Both the position numbers and the translations under genes were made by a program. A stretch of DNA of 56,537 nucleotides from Planctomycetota bacterium (GTDB lineage: Bacteria; Planctomycetota; Phycisphaerae; Phycisphaerales; SM1A02), in contig JAQCEQ010000017.1 in NCBI GenBank assembly GCA_027618565.1, positions 1-56,537 of the forward strand, given 5' to 3'. The stretch's first letter is position 1. Each line of letters starts with the position of its first letter. Under the pieces are notes generated by a model. It did not search any database, had not been told where the DNA came from, and was given only the letters and a program-made list of their open reading frames with translations. This document shows positions 45,783 to 54,549 of the stretch, in pieces.

Positions 45783-45829
45783 GAAGTTGGTGAGAAAGGG
45801 TCCCTGTGGGGTCCTTTCTCACCAACTTC
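45783..45829. repeat. GTTGGTGAGA-type palindrome, copy 3
   Basis: A 22-bp stem with loop TGT: GAAGTTGGTGAGAAAGG at the left pairs with its complement at the right; two inner pairs are G·U in rightward RNA. It lies between nagZ (start 45776) and the end of the CRTAC1-like gene (45887), both leftward. Very similar to the copy at 20227. Confidence 0.85.
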
Positions 45830-45886
45830 CCCTGGAAACGGCACGCCGACATGACGGGGTGGGTGGCCACAGACCTCCCCGTGGGC

Positions 45887-47524
45887 CTACGGCTGCGTGA
45901 TCACCGCGCGACCGCCTGGCAACGCGGCGAGACTGGAGCGATCGTGAGAGCTCGTCGTTCCATCCGGCCAAGTGATGTTGACCGAGTGAATCCCAGCCGC
46001 AGCGCTGTCGCCCAACCCGATGCGCACCACCGGCTCACTCGCTGCGAAGTAACTGCGCCCTGACTGGCACAGCTGGGTCCACGACTTCTCGCCCGCTCGC
46101 ACCGTGACGATCGCTCCCTCGGCTGGTGCGCCGGACTTGAGCCGCAGCGCTATGGTCACGCCGCGCGAGGCACTTGCCTGATTGGCCAGATTGCGAAGGA
46201 GCGTCGCCGGTGCATCTCGGTTGACGATGACGGCGTCCAGGTCTCCGTCTCCGTCCAGGTCTCCCATTGCGGCGCCGCGACCGGTGCGTGCGGTTGCGCC
46301 CCGCAACCCGGCTTCCGGCTGGGGCTTGGTGAATTTTTCGGTCCCGCCACTCGCATTGCCCACCCCCAACAAGAGCAGCGGTTCCTGCGAATAGGGATCT
46401 TGGTCCTTGACCGCACGAGGGTCGCGCGAGACTCGGCCACAGGCTTCCAGCAGGTCCAGCGCGCCGTCCTCATTGAAGTCGGCAAGGAGCAAGCCGAATC
46501 GGGTCGCCCGGCGCGTCGGAGCACGCAACCCCGCGCGTGCGGTGGCGTCCTGGAATCCGTCGCCGCGCCGCAAGAAAAGCGAGTCGCTCTCGCCATCCAA
46601 GTTGCAGACGAGGATGTCGAGCAAGCCATCGCCATCGATGTCCTCGCACCCAACACCCATGCCTGCTTTGGCCCTGCCTTCCAGGTCCACGGCGCAACCG
46701 CGCGCGGCGGCCTCGTCCTTGAACGATCCGTCGGGTTGCTGCACCCAGAGACGATTGGGCATCGCATCGTTGGCGACGAAGATGTCGATGCGGCCGTCGG
46801 AGGTGAAGTCCGCGGCGCATGCGCCCAGCGCCGTCCCGGGAACCGCGTCGATGCCGCTCGTCGCCGCGCGCGCGAAGCTTCCCTTCCCGTCGTTGAGGTA
46901 CAGGCTTGACGATGCCGGCGCGCTGAACGATCTGGGACTGCAATAGTCGCGGCGTCCGTCGGGGCCCTCGCACGGAGGCTCGGCGCCAGCGGACCAGTCC
47001 AGGTATCGGCCGACGAACAGGTCCAGGTCGCCATCGCGATCGATGTCCACCAGATGCAGGACGCTTGGCCATTTGCCAGCGTCGATGCCACTCGCGGAGG
47101 CAGCACGAAATCGAATGAGGCCGGCCGTGCTGGCGCTGGCGCGATCCGACTCGTTCCACAGGACATCGATGCCACCAAGTCGGCTCACGATGAGTTCCTG
47201 ATCGCCGTCGCCGTCCAGGTCGCCCGTGGCCACGCCCATCGCATAGCCAGGAACGGCGGCGCCGCTCTCGCTGGAGATGTCGTTGAAATTCCAGGCTCCG
47301 TCGTTTCGCCAGAGGGCGCATCGCGCCTGTGCGGCCTCGGGCGCACCGATCGTCCCACCCTGCGCGAAGAAGATGTCAAGGTCGCCGTCGCCCTCCGCGT
47401 CGATGACTGCTACGCCGCCGCCGATGCTCTCGGGCATGCGGAAGTCGCCCGCCGCGCCGCTCTGCCACACAAATGCTGGCGCCACCATCGGCACCGCTTC
47501 CATCACCGGCGGTGCGTCAACCAC
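45887..47524 (-). CDS. FG-GAP/VCBS repeat protein with ASPIC/UnbV C-terminus (CRTAC1-like)
   Basis: About 545 residues. It is built of FG-GAP-type beta-propeller repeats with calcium loops of the form DxDGDGDLD (for example DAEGDGDLDIFFAQGG, DIDGDGLLDILVCNLDGE, DLDGDGDLDAVIVNRD). It ends in an ASPIC/UnbV domain (VRIGLGDSAAAGIHSVNITW, split before PDGT). Such proteins are usually exported and often fused to TPR repeats in Planctomycetes. Here there is no signal peptide. The likely start is GTG 47524, 8 bases inside the end of the upstream TPR gene, with GGAG 7 bases ahead. An internal ATG at 47503 is also possible. See the finding on a split fusion. Confidence 0.75.
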   Translation of the reverse strand: MVDAPPVMEAVPMVAPAFVWQSGAAGDFRMPESIGGGVAVIDAEGDGDLDIFFAQGGTIGAPEAAQARCALWRNDGAWNFNDISSESGAAVPGYAMGVATGDLDGDGDQELIVSRLGGIDVLWNESDRASASTAGLIRFRAASASGIDAGKWPSVLHLVDIDRDGDLDLFVGRYLDWSAGAEPPCEGPDGRRDYCSPRSFSAPASSSLYLNDGKGSFARAATSGIDAVPGTALGACAADFTSDGRIDIFVANDAMPNRLWVQQPDGSFKDEAAARGCAVDLEGRAKAGMGVGCEDIDGDGLLDILVCNLDGESDSLFLRRGDGFQDATARAGLRAPTRRATRFGLLLADFNEDGALDLLEACGRVSRDPRAVKDQDPYSQEPLLLLGVGNASGGTEKFTKPQPEAGLRGATARTGRGAAMGDLDGDGDLDAVIVNRDAPATLLRNLANQASASRGVTIALRLKSGAPAEGAIVTVRAGEKSWTQLCQSGRSYFAASEPVVRIGLGDSAAAGIHSVNITWPDGTTSSHDRSSLAALPGGRAVITQP

Positions 47525-49052
47525 TGGTGGCTCCGGGTGCTGGCGCGGCCGGTGCTGGCGCGGCCTGTGCCTCGCGTGCACACCGCGCGACGAGGTCGCG
47601 CAATCCCTTGCTCCCCGGCACGAACTCCAGGCCCTTCGTCGCCGTGGCGGCGGCGCGCGCGTACTGGCCCTGCCGTCGAATCGCTTCGGCGAGCACGAGC
47701 CATACGCGCTCGTCCTTGCGCGCGCCACTGAGCACAGATCCGGCGAGTCCCTCGGCATCCCGTGGTCGCCCAGTCTCGTTGAGCGCGATGGCCAGCGCCA
47801 ACCGCGACTCCACATCTGAAAGTTGTCGATTCCGCTCTAGCGGCTCCAGCGCCGCCACCGCGTCGGTGTACCGATTGAGCATCGCGAGCGTCAGCCCGCG
47901 GATGCGATGCGACTCAGGCTTGTCCGGCGCAATGGCGCAGGCTGCGTTCAGTTGCACAAGCGCCTCATCCAATCGGCGCAACTGCATGAGCGTGCTGCCG
48001 GCGTTGAACCGTGACCCAAAGTCGTTGGGCGCGATCGCACACGCGCGCAGAAGTGTGTCCGCGCTCGCGGCCAGATTCCCCTGCGCAGCCTGTGCGCTCG
48101 CGAGTCGGTCAAGCGCGAGTGGATCATTGGGGAGGAGTTCCACGGCGCGTCGCGCGCGGGTCATCGCCTCGGTGAACTGCTTGGCATCCAGCGCCGCATC
48201 CACTCGACTCAGCACCGCGTCCCGCGTCCCGCGCGCGGCGACGAGTTGAAGGTCGAATGGATCGTCGCTGGGTGGGCGGGTGGCGGCGTCGCCCTGACTG
48301 GCCCCAGGGCCGCGCGCCGGCTTGCCCTGCATCACGAGCGCGGAGTCGAGCAACGAGGCGTGCCACGGGGATCGAGCGGCGAGCGGTGCGAGGAGTGACT
48401 CGGCCGCAGCGCCATCGCCGGCATCCAGTGCAGCTCGTGCGCGACCGACGCGCGCCCAGTCGTTGGCTGGAGCTCGCGCCATCGCGTCGTCGAAAGCCGC
48501 GACGGCATCCTCGATCTCGCCATCTTCAAGTGCCCACTCTCCGCGCGTGATGCGTGGCCAGGGATCGGTGGGGGCGGCGGCGCACGCCTGTTGGATCGAC
48601 TCCATCGCCGCAGCGTCGTTCGTGGCTCGCTGGCATCTTGCGCAGCCGGCCAGTGCCTCGGCTCGCGCCGCAGGTGAGGCCCCATCAGATTCCGCGAGCG
48701 CGGACCAGACCGTGAGCGCCTGGCTCTCAAGTGCATTGGCCTGCAATGTGCGTGCGAGCGATGCGGTCGCAGCCGCGGAGCCCTCCGGCGCTGCTGCGGT
48801 GGCTGTGGCGATCGCTTGTTCAACGGCATCGCGGACCAGCGCTGGCGTATCCGGCGGAAGCGAGGGCACGGCGAACTCCACTCGGGTTGGTTGTGAAGTC
48901 GCCGTCGGGCGCGCTGGCACTTCTGATGTCGACCCCTGCTCACCGCACGCTGAACACAGTGCCACGAGAAGCAATGCGCCATTGATAGAACTTCGCTTTT
49001 CCAACGTCGCAGGCGGGCGCCCGACAAGTCCACTGCGGAGCGGCGGTCCCAT
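47517..49052 (-). CDS. TPR-repeat lipoprotein
   Basis: A 511-residue protein. The N-terminus has INGALLLVALCSACGEQG, a plausible lipoprotein signal with Cys after CSA. The mature protein is almost entirely TPR helices (for example ACAIAPNDFGSRFNAGSTLM, and then LRRLDEALVQLNAACAIAPD). It ends in a Pro-Ala linker (APAPAAPAPGATSG) right before the CRTAC1-like ORF, which overlaps by 8 bases. The codons for residues about 8–24 (LVGRPPATLEKRSSIN) fall in the direct repeat at 48981–49030, so the present start may be recruited from inserted DNA. The Pro-Ala linker region includes a 15-bp duplication at about 47536–47565. Confidence 0.8.
   Translation of the reverse strand: MGPPLRSGLVGRPPATLEKRSSINGALLLVALCSACGEQGSTSEVPARPTATSQPTRVEFAVPSLPPDTPALVRDAVEQAIATATAAAPEGSAAATASLARTLQANALESQALTVWSALAESDGASPAARAEALAGCARCQRATNDAAAMESIQQACAAAPTDPWPRITRGEWALEDGEIEDAVAAFDDAMARAPANDWARVGRARAALDAGDGAAAESLLAPLAARSPWHASLLDSALVMQGKPARGPGASQGDAATRPPSDDPFDLQLVAARGTRDAVLSRVDAALDAKQFTEAMTRARRAVELLPNDPLALDRLASAQAAQGNLAASADTLLRACAIAPNDFGSRFNAGSTLMQLRRLDEALVQLNAACAIAPDKPESHRIRGLTLAMLNRYTDAVAALEPLERNRQLSDVESRLALAIALNETGRPRDAEGLAGSVLSGARKDERVWLVLAEAIRRQGQYARAAATATKGLEFVPGSKGLRDLVARCAREAQAAPAPAAPAPGATSG
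48981..49030. repeat. 50-bp direct repeat, left copy
   Basis: Matches 49913–49962 at 41 of the last 49 positions without gaps; both copies contain TTGATAG near the start and GCGCCCGACAA near the end. The two copies flank the GIY-YIG gene. The left copy lies inside the N-terminal coding region of the TPR lipoprotein. It may mark a boundary of inserted DNA. Confidence 0.8.
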
Positions 49053-49072
49053 GCGTTGATTGTAACACCGCG

Positions 49073-49885
49073 GTGCAGATGCGGGATGAGGCGAAAGCCC
49101 AACGCGAGTTTGAGCGTGCCATCAAAGAGACGGCGAAGCAGGAGACCGCCCTCGCACGTGAGCGGAAGATGATTGAAGACGCTAGGGAGCACGCCGCTAG
49201 CGAGGAGCGGGCTTTGCAAGAGGCGCGTTTGATTGAGGAGTTGAAGCGGGTCAGCGAGGCTCAGCGCACCGAGTACGAGGCGCGGTTTCGACAGCAACTT
49301 GAGGATGAGGTTTCAGCAAAAACGTCCGCCTTTACTCTCCAGTTGGAGGAGGCTGATGCTCGGATTTTGGAACTCGAAGCGCAACGTCAGCGAACCAAGT
49401 CAATGGCGGAACAGGTCAAGGCTGGAACGGTTTACATCATCTCGAATATCGGATCGTTTGGCGAGAAAGTGTTCAAGGTCGGTCAGACTCGCCGGCTTGA
49501 TTACATGGAGCGCATTGACGAACTCGGCGACGCAAGCGTGCCATTCAAGTTCGATGTACATGCCCACATTTTAGCGACGGATGCGCCAAAACTCGAGAAT
49601 CACTTTCACGCCAAGCTGGTCGAGTATCAGATGAACAAGATGAACTGGCGCAAGGAGTTCTTCAAGGTTGACTTGTCCGTCATTCGGGACATTGCGGTGA
49701 AATCGGGTTTCAATGTGGAGTGGACCATGGAAGCGGCCGCAGAGGACTATCGCAACACACTCAAGTTAGAGACCGAGATGGCGGCAAGTCCCGAAGCAAA
49801 GGAGCGCTGGATCAGAGATCAACTCGGGATTGAGCACGACCAGAATATGGCGTTTGCCCCTACCGCTGAGGATGCGGACGACTGA
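49073..49885 (+). CDS. 5'-truncated DUF4041/T5orf172-type GIY-YIG protein
   Basis: A 270-residue frame. It opens at GTG 49073 directly in a coiled coil (MRDEAKAQREFERAIKETAK). That is the internal part of DUF4041 proteins, whose normal N-terminus (a membrane helix plus about 150 residues) is missing. Residues about 118–180 are a GIY-YIG/T5orf172 module: GTVYIISNIGSFGEKVFKVG (split after FGE), TRRLDYMERIDELG and ENHFHAKL with a C-terminal Glu. This domain is common in phage and mobile-element proteins. Codon choice is visibly more AT-rich than the surrounding chromosome. It lies between direct repeats. Whether the truncated form is functional is doubtful. Confidence 0.65.
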   Translation: MQMRDEAKAQREFERAIKETAKQETALARERKMIEDAREHAASEERALQEARLIEELKRVSEAQRTEYEARFRQQLEDEVSAKTSAFTLQLEEADARILELEAQRQRTKSMAEQVKAGTVYIISNIGSFGEKVFKVGQTRRLDYMERIDELGDASVPFKFDVHAHILATDAPKLENHFHAKLVEYQMNKMNWRKEFFKVDLSVIRDIAVKSGFNVEWTMEAAAEDYRNTLKLETEMAASPEAKERWIRDQLGIEHDQNMAFAPTAEDADD

Positions 49886-49912
49886 GCCATTCAACGAACT
49901 GTAACAAAGCCA

Positions 49913-49990
49913 GTTGATAGGAACTCGCTTTTTCAGTGTCGCAGGCGAGCGCCCGACAAATCGTTGATAGGAATTTTGTTTTTGCGCTGA
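49913..49990. repeat. 50-bp direct repeat, right copy, with a third partial copy
   Basis: The right copy (49913–49962) is followed immediately by a third start of the same unit: GTTGATAGGAA recurs at 49963 exactly 50 bp later, then diverges. The unit is therefore partly tandem on the right side and single on the left side (48981–49030). No transposase or integrase gene was seen nearby. Confidence 0.75.
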
Positions 49991-50005
49991 TCGTGGATCA
50001 GGGAA

Positions 50006-50632
50006 TCACGCAGTTTGCGCAGCGGAGTTTCTCGTGGACTTCACGAGTTCAATTGCCGCCTTCAACTGCGCGAGTCGCTGCTGCCGCGAGCCGAACAATT
50101 CGACCACATGTGGCTGATTCACTTGTGGCATGACGTTGAACCGTCCTTCACGATAGATCTGCTTGAAGATCGCATCGACCTCGTCGCGGTACTCGGTGTC
50201 GACTGGCCTGATGCCGTCCGCCTCCATCTCGACGGGCCACTCATCGCACTTGGCAACGAATGCCACGAGATCGAGATGATCCAACGACTCTCGCACCGCA
50301 GGAACCATCGACTCGACAAACGCGTCGGTGATATCTGTGGTTCCCTTGTTCGCGGTGTATTGCGAGTACGCGAGGTAATCAATCGGTCCGCGGTCGAAGA
50401 TCACATCGTCGCTCGATGTGGCGTAACGATGAATGCGACTGATGTTGTAATAGAGCTGTATCCCATTCTGCAGCTTGGTTGACTCTTCGCGAAAACGGAT
50501 TTTATAGGGGCCATGAAGTCCGAGCACTCGGTAGGGCTCTTCTTCTCGCGTGAAGTGTGGGAACTCACTGATCCAGTCATTGACGACTGTTGACTTTCCG
50601 AGGGAGTGACTTCCTGAGATGGCGATGCGCAT
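50006..50632 (-). CDS. AAA-type P-loop nucleotide-binding protein
   Basis: A 208-residue protein with an N-terminal P-loop GSHSLGKST at residues 7–15, a Walker-B-like VIFDRGPIDYLAY near 78–90, and a basic/acidic helical remainder (AIFKQIYREGRFNVMPQ). The layout is that of the AAA_28/NadR-kinase-like group, small NTPases and nucleoside or nucleotide kinases that often occur in phages and islands. The substrate is unknown. It starts at ATG 50632 with GATGGCG upstream but no strong SD. The gene is by itself on the minus strand in the accessory patch, 126 bp downstream in reverse orientation from the truncated GIY-YIG gene. Confidence 0.65.
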   Translation of the reverse strand: MRIAISGSHSLGKSTVVNDWISEFPHFTREEEPYRVLGLHGPYKIRFREESTKLQNGIQLYYNISRIHRYATSSDDVIFDRGPIDYLAYSQYTANKGTTDITDAFVESMVPAVRESLDHLDLVAFVAKCDEWPVEMEADGIRPVDTEYRDEVDAIFKQIYREGRFNVMPQVNQPHVVELFGSRQQRLAQLKAAIELVKSTRNSAAQTA

Positions 50633-50680
50633 GGTGCGTGGTGGTCAATCTGCGGAGTGAGTGGTCAGTGCACTTGGAAC

Positions 50681-50699
50681 ATTGAACCTTCAGTTCAAT
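50681..50699. other. Small perfect hairpin
   Basis: ATTGAAC and GTTCAAT (7-bp arms, loop CTTCA) lie between the AAA gene start and the end of the dehydrogenase/SHOCT remnant. There is no T-tract; it may be a terminator relic or recombination footprint. Confidence 0.4.
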
Positions 50700-50709
50700 T
50701 GACGGCGCT

Positions 50710-51178
50710 CTATTGCATCACAACCTGAGACTGAAAGGTGATGGCGAGCTTTTGAATCACCGTTTGATACTCGTCATAACTAACCTCTCCCTGCTTGGCT
50801 CGCAACGCCTTGATCTCATTTGTTCGTCGCGAGGACGGTTGACGCACTGAAGGTCGACTGCATCGCCACGAAAATCTTCTTCTTCACATCCACATTTTCA
50901 GAAGCCGCTTCGACGGCCCACTCCGCGTTGCGTCCATCCGCCATCGACTGTGTGTATCGAATGCGTGCGAGCGCGGCAGTTCCCTCTTCCTCGGTCATTC
51001 TCTGTTTGCTGACCGCTCGCGCCACCGTCTTCGCGTGATATGCCTTGGCTCGTTCGAGTTGTTCGGCGCTGATATCGATCTGCCAACAGTCGGTGCCACT
51101 TTGAGCGGCAACGAGCGAAATCCCAGAACCCATGGTCCCAGCTCCAATAACGGCGATACTTCGAATAGATGTAGACAT
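50710..51178 (-). pseudogene. Chimeric remnant: 3-hydroxyacyl-CoA dehydrogenase N-terminus joined to a SHOCT-like tail
   Basis: From ATG 51178 the frame encodes 120 residues beginning with the NAD-binding motif IAVIGAGTMGSGISL of 3-hydroxyacyl-CoA dehydrogenases (full length about 285). The reading ends at STVLATNK, exactly where the family continues with ATNTSS. The next bases, in a shifted frame, encode NEIKALRAKQGEVSYDEYQ and end at 50710; this looks like a SHOCT domain, a short C-terminal helix pair of unrelated proteins. The junction near 50816–50822 is thus probably a recombination or deletion breakpoint. Part of the dehydrogenase is absent, so the product should be inactive. Confidence 0.65.
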
Positions 51179-51276
51179 GGAAAGGTGATGGTAACACTTG
51201 ACTTCTTCCCTCGACTGATACCATTTCCGCGGTCAGAGGCGGCTCTCCGCGTCTTTCCCCGGAATCAGAGGACACC

Positions 51277-53088
51277 ATGCACATCCGACTTTTTTTGACC
51301 AACGTCGCGGTTCTTGCCGCAACTGTTTTTGTTTCGCAACCAGCGCATGCCATGGACGTTGAAACCGCGCGCATTGGCATTCGCGAGGTGTCCGCCACGG
51401 CTGGCGCGATCGCGCAAGCGGCGGCGGACGGCACTTCCGCCGATCTCGTTCGGTTGTCCGAGGCGATTACGGTCCAGCTCAGTGCAACTCTTTCCAAAGC
51501 AGGCGCGGGGACTGTCATCGCGCGCGAGGAGATGGCAACGATCTTGCGGGAACAATCACTCGCCGCCTCTGGGCTCATCGACTCGATGGATCCAGCCACA
51601 GCGAAACGATTCAAGATCGCTGGTGTGGATTCACTCGTGACGACCACGATCACTGGATTTACCGAAGTCATCGAAGAACTTGAAGTTGAGGGCCGATTTG
51701 GGAAGACGACAGCACAGCGGCGAACGGTCAAAGTCGATGGCGTCGCACGCGTCTTCAACACGACTTCTGGAAGACTCATCTCGTCCGCGATGTTTGATGT
51801 TTCACAGAATGGCGTCGACGAAATCATCAGTGGGACGAAGCGCAACACTTCTCCCCTTTCACGCGTTCTCGACAACACCGCTGCTTCCGTTTCTGACTCG
51901 ATTGCGAAAGAAATGGCGTCGATGATGAAGTCGTACGAGGCGGCTCATCCAGGCTCATTCGGCGCAGCCACAGCGCCCACAGCGCCCACAACACCCACAA
52001 GCACCACGACAACTTCGAAAGACCACACTCCATCGGTCTTGCTCATCACACGAGTGACCGCATCCGACCTAGGAGCCAACGCCTCAACCGCTTGGCGCGC
52101 ATCGGCTGCTTCCGCGCTCTCTGGTGTTGGATTTCGGGTGATTCTTGCTGAAGATTCGATTTCCTCCATGATTCCAACCGAGTTTGATCTCCTCGTTGCG
52201 TCACGATCGTCGATCACCAATCTTGCGCAGAGTGCCTCGGCCGATGGAGTGCTCGTGGTCGGACTCGACACACTCGACAAGACGACGAAGCAACTCAATG
52301 ACCCGAGTGCTCCCGCGTCATCGATCACCGAATGGACCCTTGGGGGACATTGGCGTTTGATGGATACCAGCGGACTCTCAGTAGGAGGTCAGCTCTTTGA
52401 AGAATCCGAAACGGTCGCACAATCGGAAACTCTCACCATCTCGTCGAATCCAATCAATGCACTCGTGCGAAGGTGCGCCCAATCGGTCGCCAAAAGTGCT
52501 TCATCGGCGGTCAATTCTTTACAAGCGCCAATTGCATCCACCCTCGTGCACATCGAGCCATTCGCTGTGGACCTTGGCGTTCCCGACATGCGCTTTGATG
52601 ACGATGGAGTGATTCATTTCACAACACAGTCACTGCAAGTGATCCCCGTTGGATGCACTGTGCTGATTGACGGCATCGCTCGAAACAATGCGCCTGGCGA
52701 TGTCTCACTCGCTGCGGGACTTCACCGCATCCGCCTCGAACATCCATTCTTTGACCCTTGGGAACAGATGGTGAAGTGTGAGCCAGGCATCACGATTCGT
52801 CCTGCGATGAAACTCACCGCCGCGGTCTGGACGCAGTGGGAAAGTCGCATCGCGTTTACCCAGGGGGTCAAGCGTGTTGAGCAAGATCGCATCGAATCGT
52901 CGCTCGACCGCGCAGCGGCGCGCGCCATCCTCGAGAAGAATGCGGATGCCACTCTCAAGATGGCCGAGGGACTCGCACAGTTTCTCAAACAGAGCAAGAT
53001 GACGATCGATACGAGCAGCGTCGAGACACTCATCAGTACACCACCCCGAGGATTCGACTTATGGGCAGACCTCTTCACCAATCCGTAA
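51277..53088 (+). CDS. Exported protein with CsgG/LpoB-like N-terminal domain and PEGA domain
   Basis: A 603-residue protein with a Sec signal peptide (FLTNVAVLAATVFVSQPAHA). Residues about 45–230 have a CsgG/curli-assembly-like order: TVIAREEMATILREQSLAAS and VDSLVTTTITGFTEV. A Thr/Pro/Ala-rich linker (PTAPTTPTSTTTTSK) leads to a second alpha/beta region (VLLITRVTASDLG). A PEGA-like domain at about 460–525 includes VLIDGIARNNAPGDVSLAAG and LHRIRLEHPFF. It is the first gene of a lipoprotein operon and overlaps the next gene by 28 bases. A cell-envelope role is inferred from the signal peptide, domains and neighbours. Confidence 0.7.
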   Translation: MHIRLFLTNVAVLAATVFVSQPAHAMDVETARIGIREVSATAGAIAQAAADGTSADLVRLSEAITVQLSATLSKAGAGTVIAREEMATILREQSLAASGLIDSMDPATAKRFKIAGVDSLVTTTITGFTEVIEELEVEGRFGKTTAQRRTVKVDGVARVFNTTSGRLISSAMFDVSQNGVDEIISGTKRNTSPLSRVLDNTAASVSDSIAKEMASMMKSYEAAHPGSFGAATAPTAPTTPTSTTTTSKDHTPSVLLITRVTASDLGANASTAWRASAASALSGVGFRVILAEDSISSMIPTEFDLLVASRSSITNLAQSASADGVLVVGLDTLDKTTKQLNDPSAPASSITEWTLGGHWRLMDTSGLSVGGQLFEESETVAQSETLTISSNPINALVRRCAQSVAKSASSAVNSLQAPIASTLVHIEPFAVDLGVPDMRFDDDGVIHFTTQSLQVIPVGCTVLIDGIARNNAPGDVSLAAGLHRIRLEHPFFDPWEQMVKCEPGITIRPAMKLTAAVWTQWESRIAFTQGVKRVEQDRIESSLDRAAARAILEKNADATLKMAEGLAQFLKQSKMTIDTSSVETLISTPPRGFDLWADLFTNP

Positions 53089-54536
53089 CAACTCGTCGCA
53101 CAACCCTCTTCGCACTGTTGAGCTCGATTGGGCTTGTGGGATGCCAATCAGAGTATCGCTCGAACACTGAGAAACTGATCGCACTGTACGACGTTGGGCA
53201 GTACGAACCCGCGGCAGCCGAAGCCGCGGCCGTGGCGATCGCGAGTGAGAAGGACGAGCAGAACCGAGTCATCTATTTCCTCGAAGCGGGTCGCGCCGCC
53301 CAATCAGCAGGACAATTCGAGTCGAGCGTTCGCTGGTTCGACGCTGCATTCGAGCAGGTGCGCCCATTCCTTGATACCGCGGCCGACTCCAAAGTGACCG
53401 AGGCGTTCGCCACCACGCTGGTCAACCAGACGACGGCGATTTACCGAGCAACTCCCAACGAGCGGATCATGCTCGACACCCTTCAGTCGCTCAACAAGCT
53501 TGCTCTCAATGACCTCGACGGTGCGCGGATCGAACTCCGACGCGCTCAAGACTGGCAGGATGATGCGCGTCGCCGATACGCCGAGGCGGTTCAACGGGCA
53601 CAGAAGGACACGCACTCCGCTGAATCGAAAGAGGGCATCGATGCCGACGGACTCCTCAAGGGCGATTCATTCTCAGAAGCGATGCAGGGTGCCGAAGGAG
53701 CGCTGGTTGATCTCAAGGGATACGGCGACTACGCCAACCCATTCACCTACTGGTTACGCGGGACCGTGCTCACGCAAGCAGCAGGGACGACGACGCAAGA
53801 TGTATCCAATGGTCGAAGCGACCTCGTGCAAGCGATGGGAATGGTCGAGGGAGATGCTCGCGCTTTTGTCGCGGCGCAGATTCAAGAGATTGATTCCATG
53901 TCCATCCGCACACCACCCGCCCGTTGGTGGCTGATTCACATGGGTGGACTTGCACCGCACAGGGAAGAAATCAAGATCACTCTTCCCCTTCCGATCAACG
54001 GCACGTTCACGATGTTCACAGCGGCGTACCCCTACCTGAAGTCGACGGGCTCCCTTCCGATTGCGCTCACGCTGACCGACGCGGACGCGGCACCGAGCAC
54101 ACACGCTCCCGTGACTCTCGCCGACTTCGACCGCATCGTCTCGGCTGAGTTTGACGAAATCAAGGGAATCATTTACGCGCAAGAGACGCTGAGCGGCGCG
54201 GTCAAGGCCACCGCGAGTTACGTCATGCAAGCGTCCATGAACGACAACTCTTCCGGGTTGGTGGCACTTGGAATGGCGATTTATCAACTCTCCACTCAGG
54301 CGGCCGACCTGCGCACTTGGCGCACCCTCCCTCGACAGGTCTTGGTCAGCGTGGTCCCAACTCCCGCCTCTAGTCGATTGGTCCTCAAGGGAGCCGACGG
54401 GGCGGAATTGCGTACGATCGAGGTGCCTGTTGGCTCGAGCGGATTCATCCTCTGCACCACACCCAGCAATGGCATTCCACCCGCACAGGCAATGATTGTG
54501 TTGCGTACGTCTTCCGGTCAAGTGGCGACTCAGTGA
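53061..54536 (+). CDS. COG3014-family lipoprotein
   Basis: A 491-residue lipoprotein (signal LFALLSSIGLVGC with lipobox LVGC). It matches COG3014: the YDVGQYEPAAAEA helical repeat, VIYFLEAGRAAQSAGQFESS, NERIMLDTLQSLNKLALNDL, RIELRRAQDWQDDARRRY, and a C-terminal beta region (GGLAPHREEIKITLP). COG3014 proteins occur in proteobacteria beside YcfL and LpoB, just as here. Function is unknown, though the operon suggests the envelope. The ATG 53061 lies 28 bases inside the previous gene, so translation is coupled. Confidence 0.75.
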   Translation: MGRPLHQSVTTRRTTLFALLSSIGLVGCQSEYRSNTEKLIALYDVGQYEPAAAEAAAVAIASEKDEQNRVIYFLEAGRAAQSAGQFESSVRWFDAAFEQVRPFLDTAADSKVTEAFATTLVNQTTAIYRATPNERIMLDTLQSLNKLALNDLDGARIELRRAQDWQDDARRRYAEAVQRAQKDTHSAESKEGIDADGLLKGDSFSEAMQGAEGALVDLKGYGDYANPFTYWLRGTVLTQAAGTTTQDVSNGRSDLVQAMGMVEGDARAFVAAQIQEIDSMSIRTPPARWWLIHMGGLAPHREEIKITLPLPINGTFTMFTAAYPYLKSTGSLPIALTLTDADAAPSTHAPVTLADFDRIVSAEFDEIKGIIYAQETLSGAVKATASYVMQASMNDNSSGLVALGMAIYQLSTQAADLRTWRTLPRQVLVSVVPTPASSRLVLKGADGAELRTIEVPVGSSGFILCTTPSNGIPPAQAMIVLRTSSGQVATQ

Positions 54537-54549
54537 AAGGTGACCCCCC

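Noticed and set aside
47525-47815. Upstream in-frame extension of the CRTAC1-like ORF
   Set aside because: Arg/Pro-rich reading that is the shifted frame of the TPR gene; no signal peptide.
49913-49990. CRISPR repeat or integron attC site
   Set aside because: Only two and a half copies, spaced without regular spacers; no cas genes, no integrase, and no matching RYYYAAC/GTTRRRY core pair.
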